A DNA stretch of 64,000 nt from Chlorobiota bacterium. Its GTDB lineage: Bacteria > Bacteroidota > Ignavibacteria > OLB7. Position 1 is the stretch's first letter. The number at the start of each line of letters is the position of its first letter. The stretch spans positions 1,959,001 to 2,023,000 of the forward strand of contig CP065014.1 of assembly GCA_016700335.1 (NCBI GenBank), given 5' to 3'. Both the position numbers and the translations under genes were made by a program. The notes under the pieces are model-generated. The model saw nothing but the letters and a program-made list of their open reading frames with translations. It was not told where the DNA came from and made no database searches. Shown piece by piece: positions 1 through 9,260 of the stretch.

Positions 1-2
1 CA

Positions 3-704
3 ACAAAAATTGATAAAAATTATTTTAAGGAAATATTGAAATTCGGTTTTTCCCAATGTATAAATTCTGGTACAACAGCACTTCAAACTCAAGGTGATGC
101 AATACTTTTAAAGATTTTTTATTCATCATCTGTAGTTGGAAATTATGATATTGCTAAAAAATTGTTCAGATTATTTGAAGCTCTAAGAGAAGCTGGAAGT
201 CTTACAATATATCCCGCAGTTGCAAGATTATTTCAAGAAAAAAGAATTTCAGAGCTTAGAGTTTTGATTGAAAAAATGATGTGTTTTACTAGTATTGGTT
301 TAATTCCATTAGTCCTTTTTTCATTGTTCGGTCCAGTTGATTTTATTTTAGGATTAATTTATAAGGGCAATTATCCTTTAGCACCAAATATTTTTAGAAC
401 ACTCTCAATTGCTGCTTTCTTTATGCCATTAACAATGAATATTTATGTACTTTTAGGAATGGGTGCATCTAAAAATTTGTTGAAATTAAATGCAACATCA
501 GTTCTAACTTCAGTATTCTTTGGAATTATTTTAGTACCAAAATTTGGAGCAATTGGTACAGCAATTACTGTTGTTATAAGTTATGCTCTTATTGGTTTTG
601 CATCAACAAGAATTGTTTATAATCAAATTGGCTTTAGTGTTAAAAGCACTTTTTTAAGATGGAAAGATGCTTCAACTTTTGTGATGAAAATTTTCAAGAA
701 ATAA
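3..704 (+). CDS. Polysaccharide flippase-like membrane protein (Wzx/MATE fold), 5' end outside window
   Basis: This is the C-terminal part of a multi-spanning membrane protein. The frame is open to the left edge of the window without a stop, so the gene starts upstream; the first in-frame TTG at 36 is not a convincing start. Visible are about five hydrophobic segments and a loop rich in Arg/Glu between them, with the text SSVVGNYDIAKKL, typical of oligosaccharide/lipid-linked saccharide flippases of the MOP superfamily (Wzx/RfbX-like). Such proteins move undecaprenyl-linked O-units across the inner membrane. The next gene (YfhO family) is also a cell-envelope glycan-type membrane protein, which fits. 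The substrate cannot be inferred. It could be another MATE-like exporter, but the lipid-saccharide branch is the best fit. Confidence 0.7.
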   Translation, partial: TKIDKNYFKEILKFGFSQCINSGTTALQTQGDAILLKIFYSSSVVGNYDIAKKLFRLFEALREAGSLTIYPAVARLFQEKRISELRVLIEKMMCFTSIGLIPLVLFSLFGPVDFILGLIYKGNYPLAPNIFRTLSIAAFFMPLTMNIYVLLGMGASKNLLKLNATSVLTSVFFGIILVPKFGAIGTAITVVISYALIGFASTRIVYNQIGFSVKSTFLRWKDASTFVMKIFKK

Positions 705-806
705 ATTGTTAAGTTATTGAAAATTGAATTCTCTAAAATTTGTTATTCAAGAAAAATATTAAAAATTATCATAAAATAGTTATTAAACAATATTAAAAGT
801 CTGGAA

Positions 807-3440
807 ATGTCTAATACTCACAAACCACATTTAAAACCTAATAAAAAGACCACTTCAAATTCATCATTTTTGGATAATATTAATCCAAAATTTTTAACTC
901 CAATTTTTATAAGTGTAATACTAATTTTACTCTTAGTCTTTTTTGGTGGTGTAATTTTTAGTGGCAAACTTTTTTCAGCAAGTGATAATATCTCATGGGA
1001 AAGCTTTCAACCTTACCTTCAAAGTTTAAAAGCAAAAGGAGAAATGCCATTATGGTTGCCACATATTTTTAGTGGACTTCCAGGTTTTGCTGCCTTATTA
1101 GTTACAGGGGATAGATGGTGGGATTTAGGTGTAAAATTACTAACCACTTTTGAATCAATTTTTGGGGTTATAAATCATGATGTAATGAGGGTTGTTTTCC
1201 ATTATTTTGTTTATGGTACTGGAATGTTTTTATTGATGAGAAGTAAAAAAGCTAATCATCTAACATCATTAATAACATCAATTGCTGCAGTTTTTTCTAC
1301 ATGGATAATTGTTTATATAATGATTGGACATAATACCAAGATTTGGGCTTTAATGGCGTTTCCCTATGTTTATTTATGTTTAGAAAAGTTAATAGATAAA
1401 TGGTCATGGCTATATGCTGGATTACTAATTCTGGCAGTTCATATTATGTGGGAATCTACTCACCTCCAAACTGTATTTTATGGTGCTTGTGCTTTAGGTA
1501 TTTATCTATTGTTTGAGTTAATTTCTGCAATTAGGAATAAAGGGGGTGATAAATCAAGGCTTAATGGGGTTATTCGAGCTGCTATACTTCTTGCTGTTGC
1601 TGGGGGCTTAACTTATGGAATGGGATTAGATAGAAATTTATCTGTTCAAGAGTATTTAAAATATTCTACTCGTGGTGCAAAATCAATTGTTGAAAACCCT
1701 AACGATAAATTAACTGAAGATGGAGGTCATGGATATGATTATGCAACAGGTTGGTCCTTTTCTCCCAGTGAAACAATAACTTATTTAATTCCATCATATT
1801 ACGGTTTTGGTAATGTTGTTAAAGATGGTAAAAAAGATAACTTCTATTGGGGACAAATGGCGTTTACAGATGCTGGGCATTATGCTGGAATTGCAGTTTT
1901 GTTGTTAGCTTGTATTGGCTTTTGGGCTAACAAAAAAAATCCATTAGTGCAATCATTATTTGCGATTGGTATGTTTGGGTTAATTTTATCTTATGGAAAA
2001 AACATGTCTTTTTTGTATGATCTATTTTATAATTATTTCCCAAGCTTTAATAAATTTCGTGCACCAAGTCAATCATTATTATTATTAGAATTTGTACTTC
2101 CAATATTAGCTGGTTTTGGAATAAAATCAGTATTAGAAATAAACAAGAGCTCAGAAGAGAATCAAGGAATTAATTTTTCTACTATAATGAAAATCTGCAT
2201 TGGTTTTAGTGCAGTTTTAATTTTAGCTTCAACAGTAAATTTGATAGGTGATTATAAATCTTCTGTTGTAAGTAGTATTAAAGAGAAATTTAAAGCTGAG
2301 CAATATTCTCCAGAACAAATTAGTGGTTATGCTGATTCTATTTATGAAGGTGCAAATTCATTAATGAAAACAGATACTTTTTTTGCATTTCTTTTTACGG
2401 GTGTTACAATTCTAATATTATTTATGTACTCGAATGGTAAACTAAAACAATTTACTTTTCTTGTATTGTTACTATTAATAATAACAATCGATTTATGGAG
2501 GGTAAGCTCCAGACCAATGGAATCTCAAACCAGAGAAGAGGCAATGGCACCTTTCCAACAAACAGATATTGATGATTATTTGTTAAAAGATAAATCTTTA
2601 TTTAGAATTATGGATTTAACTACTCAAGCGAATTATGTGGCTCACAGACAAATGGATCATATTCTTGGTTATCATGCAGCTAAAATGAGAAGTTACCAAG
2701 ATCTACTTGATATATGTGGTAATGGAAATGTTATAACTGCCCCTCAAGCTTGGAATATGCTTAATACCAAATACATTATTAACAAAGAAAAAATGCCAGG
2801 TATGGAGAATTATAAAGAAGTTTATACTTCACAAATTACTGGAGGTAAAGTTTTTGAAAATCCTAATTCTATGCCTAGAGCTTGGTTCGTAAATAGCATT
2901 AAACCAGGTGAACCAAAAGAAATTTTAGAAAATATTAAAAATTCTAAATTTGACCCTTATGATATTGCATATGTTGATAAGTCTTTTAATGGTAATGTTG
3001 AATCATCAGGTTATAATAATAGTTTAACTATTAAACAGAATTCTGATTCAACTATTGATTCAATTAATGCAACAGAAGTAAAAGATAATTCAATTAAATC
3101 TACTGTAAACATTACAAAGTATGAACCAAATCATATTACTTTAGAAGCCAATGCAATTGGGAATAATTTTTTAGTTTTGAGTGAAATGTACTATCAACCA
3201 ATCTGGAAAGCTACCATTGACGGTAATCCTTCTGAGATAATAAGAACAAATTACTTGATGAGGGGAATAATAGTTCCTAAAGGAAAACATATAATTCAAT
3301 TAGATTGTATAAGCGAATCAATTAATTTAGGCAAGTGGGTTTCATTAGCAATTAATATAATTATGTTCGGTATGATAGGATATGGATTGATGCAAAATAG
3401 AAAATTAAAACCAATACAAGATGATTTAACTCATTCTTAG
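807..3440 (+). CDS. YfhO-family integral membrane protein
   Basis: An 877-residue membrane protein starts with a short polar cytoplasmic tail, then a membrane segment at about residues 30-50. The first periplasmic loop carries SASDNISWESF and WLPHIFSGLPGF, the conserved start of the YfhO family (GT-C-like fold). About a dozen more membrane segments follow up to residue ~560. A periplasmic beta-rich C-terminal domain (about 590-840) and a final membrane helix complete it. In Firmicutes YfhO has been linked to lipoteichoic-acid glycosylation; here a role in glycosylating envelope polymers or proteins is only inferred. The gene sits 100 bp after the flippase gene on the same strand. Its stop codon lies inside a 17-bp tandem duplication, and a strong hairpin terminator follows. 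Confidence 0.8.
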   Translation: MSNTHKPHLKPNKKTTSNSSFLDNINPKFLTPIFISVILILLLVFFGGVIFSGKLFSASDNISWESFQPYLQSLKAKGEMPLWLPHIFSGLPGFAALLVTGDRWWDLGVKLLTTFESIFGVINHDVMRVVFHYFVYGTGMFLLMRSKKANHLTSLITSIAAVFSTWIIVYIMIGHNTKIWALMAFPYVYLCLEKLIDKWSWLYAGLLILAVHIMWESTHLQTVFYGACALGIYLLFELISAIRNKGGDKSRLNGVIRAAILLAVAGGLTYGMGLDRNLSVQEYLKYSTRGAKSIVENPNDKLTEDGGHGYDYATGWSFSPSETITYLIPSYYGFGNVVKDGKKDNFYWGQMAFTDAGHYAGIAVLLLACIGFWANKKNPLVQSLFAIGMFGLILSYGKNMSFLYDLFYNYFPSFNKFRAPSQSLLLLEFVLPILAGFGIKSVLEINKSSEENQGINFSTIMKICIGFSAVLILASTVNLIGDYKSSVVSSIKEKFKAEQYSPEQISGYADSIYEGANSLMKTDTFFAFLFTGVTILILFMYSNGKLKQFTFLVLLLLIITIDLWRVSSRPMESQTREEAMAPFQQTDIDDYLLKDKSLFRIMDLTTQANYVAHRQMDHILGYHAAKMRSYQDLLDICGNGNVITAPQAWNMLNTKYIINKEKMPGMENYKEVYTSQITGGKVFENPNSMPRAWFVNSIKPGEPKEILENIKNSKFDPYDIAYVDKSFNGNVESSGYNNSLTIKQNSDSTIDSINATEVKDNSIKSTVNITKYEPNHITLEANAIGNNFLVLSEMYYQPIWKATIDGNPSEIIRTNYLMRGIIVPKGKHIIQLDCISESINLGKWVSLAINIIMFGMIGYGLMQNRKLKPIQDDLTHS

Positions 3441-3457
3441 ATTTAACTCATTCTTAG
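3424..3457 (+). repeat. 17-bp perfect tandem duplication spanning the stop codon
   Basis: ATTTAACTCATTCTTAG occurs twice back to back (3424-3440 and 3441-3457), followed by a partial third copy (ATTTAA). The first copy encodes the last residues and the TAG stop of the YfhO-family gene, so the second copy is untranslated. It looks like a recent slippage duplication with no effect on the protein. Confidence 0.9.
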
Positions 3458-3478
3458 ATTTAAAGAAAATATTAAAAG

Positions 3479-3530
3479 TATCCGTACATATTTTGAATTT
3501 AAGATTCAATTCTTTGTACGGATATTTTTT
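3479..3530. terminator. Intrinsic terminator between convergent genes
   Basis: A 10-bp stem TATCCGTACA / TGTACGGATA (3479-3488 with 3515-3524) encloses an inner TTGAAT/ATTCAA stem. A run of six T (3525-3530) follows on the plus strand. It ends the YfhO-family gene. It also lies just after the stop of the minus-strand ATPase gene, where the T-run is weaker, so bidirectional use is possible. Confidence 0.8.
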
Positions 3531-3547
3531 AACTAATTAGTAAAATT

Positions 3548-5089
3548 CTATACATTCCAAAACTGCCGATCTAAACTTCTATATTGAATTGCTTCAGCTA
3601 GATGATCTGTTTTAATATTTTCTTCAAAAGATAAATCGGCTATCGTTCTAGATACTTTTAAAATTTTATCGTATGCTCGTGCTGATAATCCTAATTTTGA
3701 CATAGCAATCTTTAATAACTCTTGTCCTGCTGAATCAAGTTCACAAAACAATTTAATATTATTAGAAGTCATATCAGCATTTTTAAAAACATTATCATCT
3801 TTTAAAAATCTATCTTCTTGTAATTTTCTTGCATTTATTACTCTTTCCCTAATATCTTTTGAATATTCTCCAGTTTTTTTTGAAGTTAAATCGTTGTATT
3901 TTACCGCTGCAACTTCAACATGTAAATCAATTCTATCTAATAATGGACCAGATATTTTTGACATATACTTTTGAATTTGTTGATTTCCACAACTGCAATC
4001 TGAGTTTGGATTCCCAAAATTTCCACAAGGACAAGGGTTCATACTTGCAATCAACATAAAATTGCATGGGAAAGTCAAACTCAATTTCGTCCTTGATATT
4101 GTAATTACTTTATCTTCAAGGGGCTGCCTCATTACTTCTAGAACATTTCTAGCAAACTCAGGAAGTTCATCCAAAAAAAGTACTCCATGATGAGATAAAG
4201 ATATTTCTCCTGGTCTGGCAATACCCATACCGCCACCAACTAAGGCTGCATCGGATATTGTATGATGTGGACTTCTAAATGGACGTTTTGTTAAAATAGG
4301 AACATTTTTTGGAAGTACTCCAGCCACTGAATATATCTTTGTAGTTTCTAATGCTTCATCAAATGTCATTTGAGGTAGAATAGTTGGAAGCCTTTTTGCA
4401 ATCATTGTTTTGCCTGATCCTGGAGGACCAACCATTATAAGGTTATGACCACCAGCTGCAGCTATTTCTATTGCTCTTTTAGTATTTTCTTGTCCTTTAA
4501 CATCCGAAAAATCAACATTGAATTCAGATTTATTACTAAACAGCTTTGCTCTATCAATTTTAAAATAATTTGGTGAATTTATACCGTTTAAAATATCAAC
4601 TGCTTCCTTTAGTGATTCAACTGCAATAACTTCTAAATTATCTACTAAAGCTGCTTCTTCAGCATTCCCTTTTGGTAAAATTATTCTTTTAATATTTTGG
4701 AACTTAGCTTCCAAAGCAATTGCTAATGATCCTCTAACAGATCTTAAAGCACCATCTAATGCTAATTCACCTAAAACTATTGTTTCATTTAATGATGAAA
4801 TTGGAATCTGACCAGTAGCAGAAAGGATACCAAGTGCAATTGGTAAGTCAAAAGCAGACCCTTCTTTCCTGATATCCGCAGGTGCTAGATTAACAGTATA
4901 TTTTTTATTTGGGAGTTGAAGTTCGCTGTTTTTAATTGCGGCTGAAACCCTTTCTCGGCTTTCACGAACTGCATTATCTGGAAGACCAACAACAGTAAAA
5001 CTGTAGAGTTGGTTTTCTACATGAGTTTCTATTTGTACAATAAAGGCATTAACACCAAATGTACTTGCTGATAAAATTTGAGAAAACAT
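3548..5089 (-). CDS. YifB/ComM-family AAA+ ATPase (Mg-chelatase-like)
   Basis: A 513-residue soluble ATPase. The N-terminal ~180 residues form the LonC-like YifB domain (VVGLPDNAVRESRERV, then LAPADIRKEGSAFDL). Walker A GPPGSGKT is at 221-228, Walker B is VLFLDELPEF, and a cysteine-rich NPCPCGNFG...DCSCG segment precedes the arginine-finger region LLDRIDLHVEV. A C-terminal lid with the Mg-chelatase YifB signature ends the protein at the usual family length. In naturally transformable bacteria ComM is a branch-migration helicase that helps integrate incoming DNA; the role in this organism is inferred from family only. It stands alone, downstream of the histidine kinase and separated by about 120 bp of AT-rich DNA. 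Confidence 0.88.
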   Translation of the reverse strand: MFSQILSASTFGVNAFIVQIETHVENQLYSFTVVGLPDNAVRESRERVSAAIKNSELQLPNKKYTVNLAPADIRKEGSAFDLPIALGILSATGQIPISSLNETIVLGELALDGALRSVRGSLAIALEAKFQNIKRIILPKGNAEEAALVDNLEVIAVESLKEAVDILNGINSPNYFKIDRAKLFSNKSEFNVDFSDVKGQENTKRAIEIAAAGGHNLIMVGPPGSGKTMIAKRLPTILPQMTFDEALETTKIYSVAGVLPKNVPILTKRPFRSPHHTISDAALVGGGMGIARPGEISLSHHGVLFLDELPEFARNVLEVMRQPLEDKVITISRTKLSLTFPCNFMLIASMNPCPCGNFGNPNSDCSCGNQQIQKYMSKISGPLLDRIDLHVEVAAVKYNDLTSKKTGEYSKDIRERVINARKLQEDRFLKDDNVFKNADMTSNNIKLFCELDSAGQELLKIAMSKLGLSARAYDKILKVSRTIADLSFEENIKTDHLAEAIQYRSLDRQFWNV

Positions 5090-5208
5090 TTAAAAATTCA
5101 GAATAGGGTTATAAGATCTTAATAATAATTTTTGAGTTTATAAAAGGATATTCAAGTAATAATTAAAATTTAAATCTTTAGGAATTTAAATTCTTTATAA
5201 TATTATTT

Positions 5209-6822
5209 TCAATTATTTTTTTTCTTTTTTATATATCTAGTAATATCTAAAACTTTACTTATTTTTTGAGTTGTAGTTTCTTTAGTTTTTAATATAATTG
5301 TTTCTTTTGGTGATAATCCAAATAATGGTATTCTAACAATAAATGTACTTCCTTGTCCAACTTCACTTGTTACACTAATATCACCATTATGTTCTTGAAC
5401 AGTCCATTCCACAATTGACAAACCTAAGCCAGCTCCTCCCATTTCACGACTTCTTGCCTTATCAACTCTATAAAATCTGTCAAATATTTTCTTTTGATGT
5501 TCTGGCGATATTCCTATTCCAGTATCTCTAACCCTTACAATTGCATATTTCCCATCACTATCAAGATTAATTCCAATCATTCCATTATCAGGAGTATATT
5601 TGATAGCATTATCAATTAAATTAAAAAACATTTGATGAAGTTTAGGGGCATCGGCAGCAACAAATAAATTTTCTTCAATTCTTGGTGTAACGTATTGGTT
5701 CCTTGGTTCAGCTAAAATTGTTGCAACTTCTGTTAACTCTTGCATCATTTCGCTAAGGTTTGTTTCTTTCATATCTGTTGAAATTTTACCTTGCTCAGCT
5801 CTTGATAACATTAACAAAGATTTTACAACATCTGACAACCTCATTACTTCATTTAATGAACTTGAAATAATATCTTGGTATTCTTCGTTTGACTTTTTCT
5901 TTCTTAAAGCAAGTTCAAGTTCACCCATTATAATTGTTAATGGAGTTCTTAATTCATGAGAGGCATCACCAGTAAATTGCTTTACTCTTTCAAATGAACT
6001 TTCTAATCTGGATATCATATCATTTAGAGTAACTGTAAGAGTTCTAATTTCATCCTGAGGTTTTGGAACAGGTAATCTTCTTGATAAATTAGATGCACTT
6101 ATTTCTTGAGCTGATATTATTATTTCACTTAATGGTTTTAACGATTGACGAGTTATAAACCACCCAACTAAAAGAGTAAAGAATAATACAATTGGAGTAA
6201 TCGCTAAAATAGTTCCAAAAAAATCTTTTAAAAAGTTTTCTATTTCATCAATAGGATAAGCAACCACAACAATATATTTTTGCTTTGAATAGATTGAAGT
6301 TCTAAGGGTTTGGGGTTCAGATTTACTAGGGTTGTGTTGAAATGTTTGATATTCAGGTTTCACTTCATTTGCCTTTGATATAAAGTCAATAGGCAATTTT
6401 AAAGTATCTCCAGCTAAAGAAGCCGATGAATAAATTACTTTATTGTTCTTATCAAGAACCTCAATCATGAAGTTCCTAGGATTTAAAATAATCTGTTCAT
6501 ATATAGCTTCAGATAATGCGTCATTTGTTTTTTTTGTGCTAGTATCTACAATTACATTAGTTGTATTTTTATTATTTTTTTTATCAGTAGGATTATCTAT
6601 TAAAGATTTTATTCGTTTTGGATCAATTGATATTTTTTCTTTTCCAGGTTCTTTTGCTAAAACACCGTCTAGAGTTTCAATTACATTATTAAGTGAATTA
6701 TCTAAATTAGAAATTAACTTATTTCTAACAGAAGAATATGCTAAAGTCCCAAAAGCCCCAAGAGCTAATGCCATTATTGCTCCAAACCATAAAACTAATT
6801 TAAAACGGAGTGAGATGTTCAT
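5209..6822 (-). CDS. Membrane sensor histidine kinase (HAMP, HisKA, HATPase)
   Basis: A 537-residue two-component sensor. A membrane helix at about residues 7-27 is followed by a ~175-residue periplasmic sensor domain, a second helix (LAITPIVLFFTLLVGWFITR, about 205-224) and a HAMP linker. The H-box is GDASHELRTPL, with the predicted phospho-acceptor His289. The N-box NLIDNAIKYTPDNG, G1 DTGIGI, F-box FYRVDKARSR and G2 GGAGLGLSIV are all present, so it should be active. No response regulator lies next to it. The nearest REC protein is the split PorX about 8.5 kb away; pairing with it is speculative. The C-terminus ends in a basic tail (YIKKKKNN). Confidence 0.88.
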   Translation of the reverse strand: MNISLRFKLVLWFGAIMALALGAFGTLAYSSVRNKLISNLDNSLNNVIETLDGVLAKEPGKEKISIDPKRIKSLIDNPTDKKNNKNTTNVIVDTSTKKTNDALSEAIYEQIILNPRNFMIEVLDKNNKVIYSSASLAGDTLKLPIDFISKANEVKPEYQTFQHNPSKSEPQTLRTSIYSKQKYIVVVAYPIDEIENFLKDFFGTILAITPIVLFFTLLVGWFITRQSLKPLSEIIISAQEISASNLSRRLPVPKPQDEIRTLTVTLNDMISRLESSFERVKQFTGDASHELRTPLTIIMGELELALRKKKSNEEYQDIISSSLNEVMRLSDVVKSLLMLSRAEQGKISTDMKETNLSEMMQELTEVATILAEPRNQYVTPRIEENLFVAADAPKLHQMFFNLIDNAIKYTPDNGMIGINLDSDGKYAIVRVRDTGIGISPEHQKKIFDRFYRVDKARSREMGGAGLGLSIVEWTVQEHNGDISVTSEVGQGSTFIVRIPLFGLSPKETIILKTKETTTQKISKVLDITRYIKKKKNN

Positions 6823-6926
6823 TTATGCAAGGGAATTTTGAACAGAACACATTTAATCATTTAACTTAATTAGATTTAATTTTTTGAAAAAAATTGTCAA
6901 TAATTTTTATAATAAAACTAATGTAA

Positions 6927-7472
6927 CTATTTTATCATAAATAAATCTGTCATTGCTTTAATAGTACTGAAATTATTTTTCTCGAAATCATCAAATCCAA
7001 ACCTACCAACTTCTATATTATTTTTTAAAAGTATAAATATTGGAGCTGCTCCAAATTTATATTGTTGTTTAACATCATCTATTCCAGCCAATGAAGCATC
7101 TGTTACAAATATCTTTACTTTATTTGTTCTCGAAATACCTGCAGCATCAATAACCTTCATAACTTGAGGGAAATACTCCTTTGTGTAAGGGCAAGTACAA
7201 GTTGGTTTTATAACCATTACTATTGAATGAGTTTGACCTGAGTCATTTGATTTAATTGAGTTAACACTTGAATCAAAAACTAATTTATTAATAGAATCTG
7301 GGTAAGAATCATAAGCTGCTTTATACCAAATATAACCAGTGTTATTTTCAATTTCATTAATTGTTGTTTCGCCTAATTTAACAACTACTGTACTTGTAGG
7401 TGTTGTTGTACAAGATTGTATAAATAATGAACCCATAAGCACTGCCAATAAAATAAATATTCCTTTTTTCAT
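6927..7472 (-). CDS. Lipoprotein with thioredoxin-like fold
   Basis: A 181-residue protein with a lipoprotein signal peptide (lipobox LFIQSC, lipidation Cys21). The remainder resembles a thioredoxin fold: a beta strand HSIVMVIKPTCTCPYTKEYF carrying a C-x-C pair where thioredoxins carry CxxC, a helix FPQVMKVIDAAG, and a cis-Pro-like segment FGAAPIFILLKNN followed by GRFGF. The C-x-C arrangement instead of CxxC makes classical disulfide oxidoreductase activity uncertain; redox or metal handling at the membrane is possible. It lies 100 bp upstream of the kinase gene on the same strand and could be co-transcribed with it. Confidence 0.6.
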   Translation of the reverse strand: MKKGIFILLAVLMGSLFIQSCTTTPTSTVVVKLGETTINEIENNTGYIWYKAAYDSYPDSINKLVFDSSVNSIKSNDSGQTHSIVMVIKPTCTCPYTKEYFPQVMKVIDAAGISRTNKVKIFVTDASLAGIDDVKQQYKFGAAPIFILLKNNIEVGRFGFDDFEKNNFSTIKAMTDLFMIK

Positions 7473-7773
7473 CGAGATTAAATATTAAGATTAAAAAATA
7501 AATTAAATGTATAACAAATTTAAGCAAAATTTTGACTGTGTAAATACTGTTTTCAATTATGAATTTAATTTTATTTTTATATAATTATTTTTTTTCTAAT
7601 AATTGTAGATTGAATTTGTTTAATCAAAGATATAGAAAGAACAGTATCTTTAAAGAAATAACATAAAATTACAATTTCATACAATACTAATTGAAATAAT
7701 AAATATACTTTTGTAAAATATATTCAAACAAATTTAATAAGTGATTTACTATTTAAATAATATCTAAACTGAA
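7473..7773. other. AT-rich divergent intergenic region
   Basis: About 300 bp between two divergent lipoprotein genes, with no open frame of interest. It holds a plus-strand TAnnTTTG-type box TACTTTTG at 7706-7713, about 60 bp before the haloperoxidase start, and a minus-strand equivalent at 7515-7522 (CAAATTTA on the plus strand), about 45 bp before the other lipoprotein. Neither has a well-placed upstream TTG, so they are only candidate promoters. Nothing else is visible. Confidence 0.4.
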
Positions 7774-9177
7774 ATGAAAAGTAATTTACAAATTCAAAAA
7801 CTACTACTTCCTTTAATTGCAATTACATTTACACTATTCTCTTGTAAAGAAAGTGTAACAACTGTACCAAACAATGAAGTTAAAGTAGAGGAAAAAGCTG
7901 GGACTTGGAAAACAATAGTTATTCCTTCTAGTACAACTATTGCAGTATCAGCTCCAATCAATTCGAATTCAGAGCTAGATGAAATTGTTAACTTACAAAA
8001 GACTTCAACTTTACAAACTGATGCAAATATTTCATATTGGAATAATGGAGCTGTTGTTAGGTGGAATGAATTTGCAAGAGAGTTGGTTATCAAAAATAAA
8101 ATATTGCCACCAGTTGCTTCTCGTTTGTATGCTTTAATGAGCATTGCACAATTTGACGCTTTGGTTACAACATGGAATGCTAAAAATAAATATAATCGTC
8201 AGAACCCTTCTGTACGTGATTCTAGGGTTAGATCATTGATTCATGATAATTTTAGTAGCCAATCTTATCCATCTGAGCATTCTACAGTTGCAGCTGCATC
8301 AATGGCTATTTTAATTTATATTTTCCCTAGTGATTCTATTTCTATTTTGGCTAAATTTAAAGAGCATACTGAATCAAGAATGTATGCTGGAATTAATTCT
8401 AGATCTGATATCGAGGCTGGAAAAAATATTGGTATTAGTGTTGCAAATTCAGTAATTGACTTAAGTAATACTGATGGAAGTAATAGTGTATGGACTGGTA
8501 CAATTCCAACTGGACTAGGTATGTGGACAACTGCAGCTGGCAAAACTCCTGTATTACCTCTGTGGGGGAAAGTTAAAACTTGGTTTGTAGATGTTCAAGC
8601 AATGCGTCCATTACCACCACCTGCTTTCAATTCACCAGAATTTCAGGCTCAAGTAGCAGAAGTTAGATCAATTTCTGATACAAGAACTGCAGAACAATTA
8701 GCAATTGCTACAAAATGGGCAGATGGAGCAGGAACTTTTACACCTCCAGGTCATTGGAACCAAATTGCTTCTGATTATATAAGAACTAATTCATTGAATG
8801 AAGTTAGAAGTGCCAGAGTAATGGCATATATGAATATGGCAATTATGGATGCAGGTATTTGTTGTTGGGATGCGAAGTATACTTATTGGTTACTTCGTCC
8901 ATCTCAAGCAGATCCGAAAATTACTACTCCAATAGGGTTGCCTAACTTCCCATCATTTACATCTGGGCATTCTAGCTTTTCTGGAGCTGCTTCACAAGTT
9001 TTATCATATTTCTTTCCATCAGATTCTGGTTTGTTTAAGTCTTTAGCACAGGAAGCATCTATATCAAGAGTTTATGGAGGGATTCATTATAGAATGGATT
9101 GTGATAAAGGAATAGTTTCTGGTAACAATATCGGTAATTTAGCAATTGCAAAAGCCAAATTAGATGGTGCTAATTAA
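7774..9177 (+). CDS. Vanadium-dependent haloperoxidase / PAP2-superfamily lipoprotein
   Basis: A 467-residue lipoprotein (lipobox LFSC, Cys24). The C-terminal half carries the three vanadate/phosphate-binding motifs of the PAP2/VHPO superfamily: an upstream Lys segment (KWADGAGTFTPPGHWN) and LLRPSQAD; FPSFTSGHSSFSGAAS with His399; SRVYGGIHYRMDC with His438. The N-terminal half repeats the pattern in degenerate form: YPSEHSTVAAAS (His169) and, 39 residues later, SRMYAGIN with Asn208 in place of the second His. The spacing is identical in both halves. This matches the tandem four-helix-bundle layout known for haloperoxidases, with one catalytic site. Halide oxidation versus phosphatase activity cannot be separated from sequence. 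A clean terminator follows. Confidence 0.82.
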   Translation: MKSNLQIQKLLLPLIAITFTLFSCKESVTTVPNNEVKVEEKAGTWKTIVIPSSTTIAVSAPINSNSELDEIVNLQKTSTLQTDANISYWNNGAVVRWNEFARELVIKNKILPPVASRLYALMSIAQFDALVTTWNAKNKYNRQNPSVRDSRVRSLIHDNFSSQSYPSEHSTVAAASMAILIYIFPSDSISILAKFKEHTESRMYAGINSRSDIEAGKNIGISVANSVIDLSNTDGSNSVWTGTIPTGLGMWTTAAGKTPVLPLWGKVKTWFVDVQAMRPLPPPAFNSPEFQAQVAEVRSISDTRTAEQLAIATKWADGAGTFTPPGHWNQIASDYIRTNSLNEVRSARVMAYMNMAIMDAGICCWDAKYTYWLLRPSQADPKITTPIGLPNFPSFTSGHSSFSGAASQVLSYFFPSDSGLFKSLAQEASISRVYGGIHYRMDCDKGIVSGNNIGNLAIAKAKLDGAN

Positions 9178-9212
9178 GGAAGATTTTAAAGAATAATTTG
9201 TAATTAATATTC

Positions 9213-9246
9213 AAGCTGATTCATTAAGTTGAATCAGCTTTTTTTA
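9213..9246 (+). terminator. Intrinsic terminator after the haloperoxidase gene
   Basis: An 11-bp perfect stem AAGCTGATTCA / TGAATCAGCTT (9213-9223 with 9230-9240), a 6-base loop, and a T-run reaching 9245. It lies about 35 bp after the stop, in front of the convergent OmpA-family gene. Confidence 0.88.
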
Positions 9247-9260
9247 TAGTTCAAATGAAC

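Noticed and set aside
5167..5192. AATTTAAAT / ATTTAAATT hairpin as terminator of the kinase gene
   Set aside because: The stem is pure A/T and has no T-run on the minus strand, so it is not distinguishable from background in such AT-rich DNA.
6443..6841. Plus-strand 132-codon frame antisense to the histidine kinase
   Set aside because: It lies within the periplasmic domain of a clear kinase gene and shows no independent family features; it is a shadow frame.
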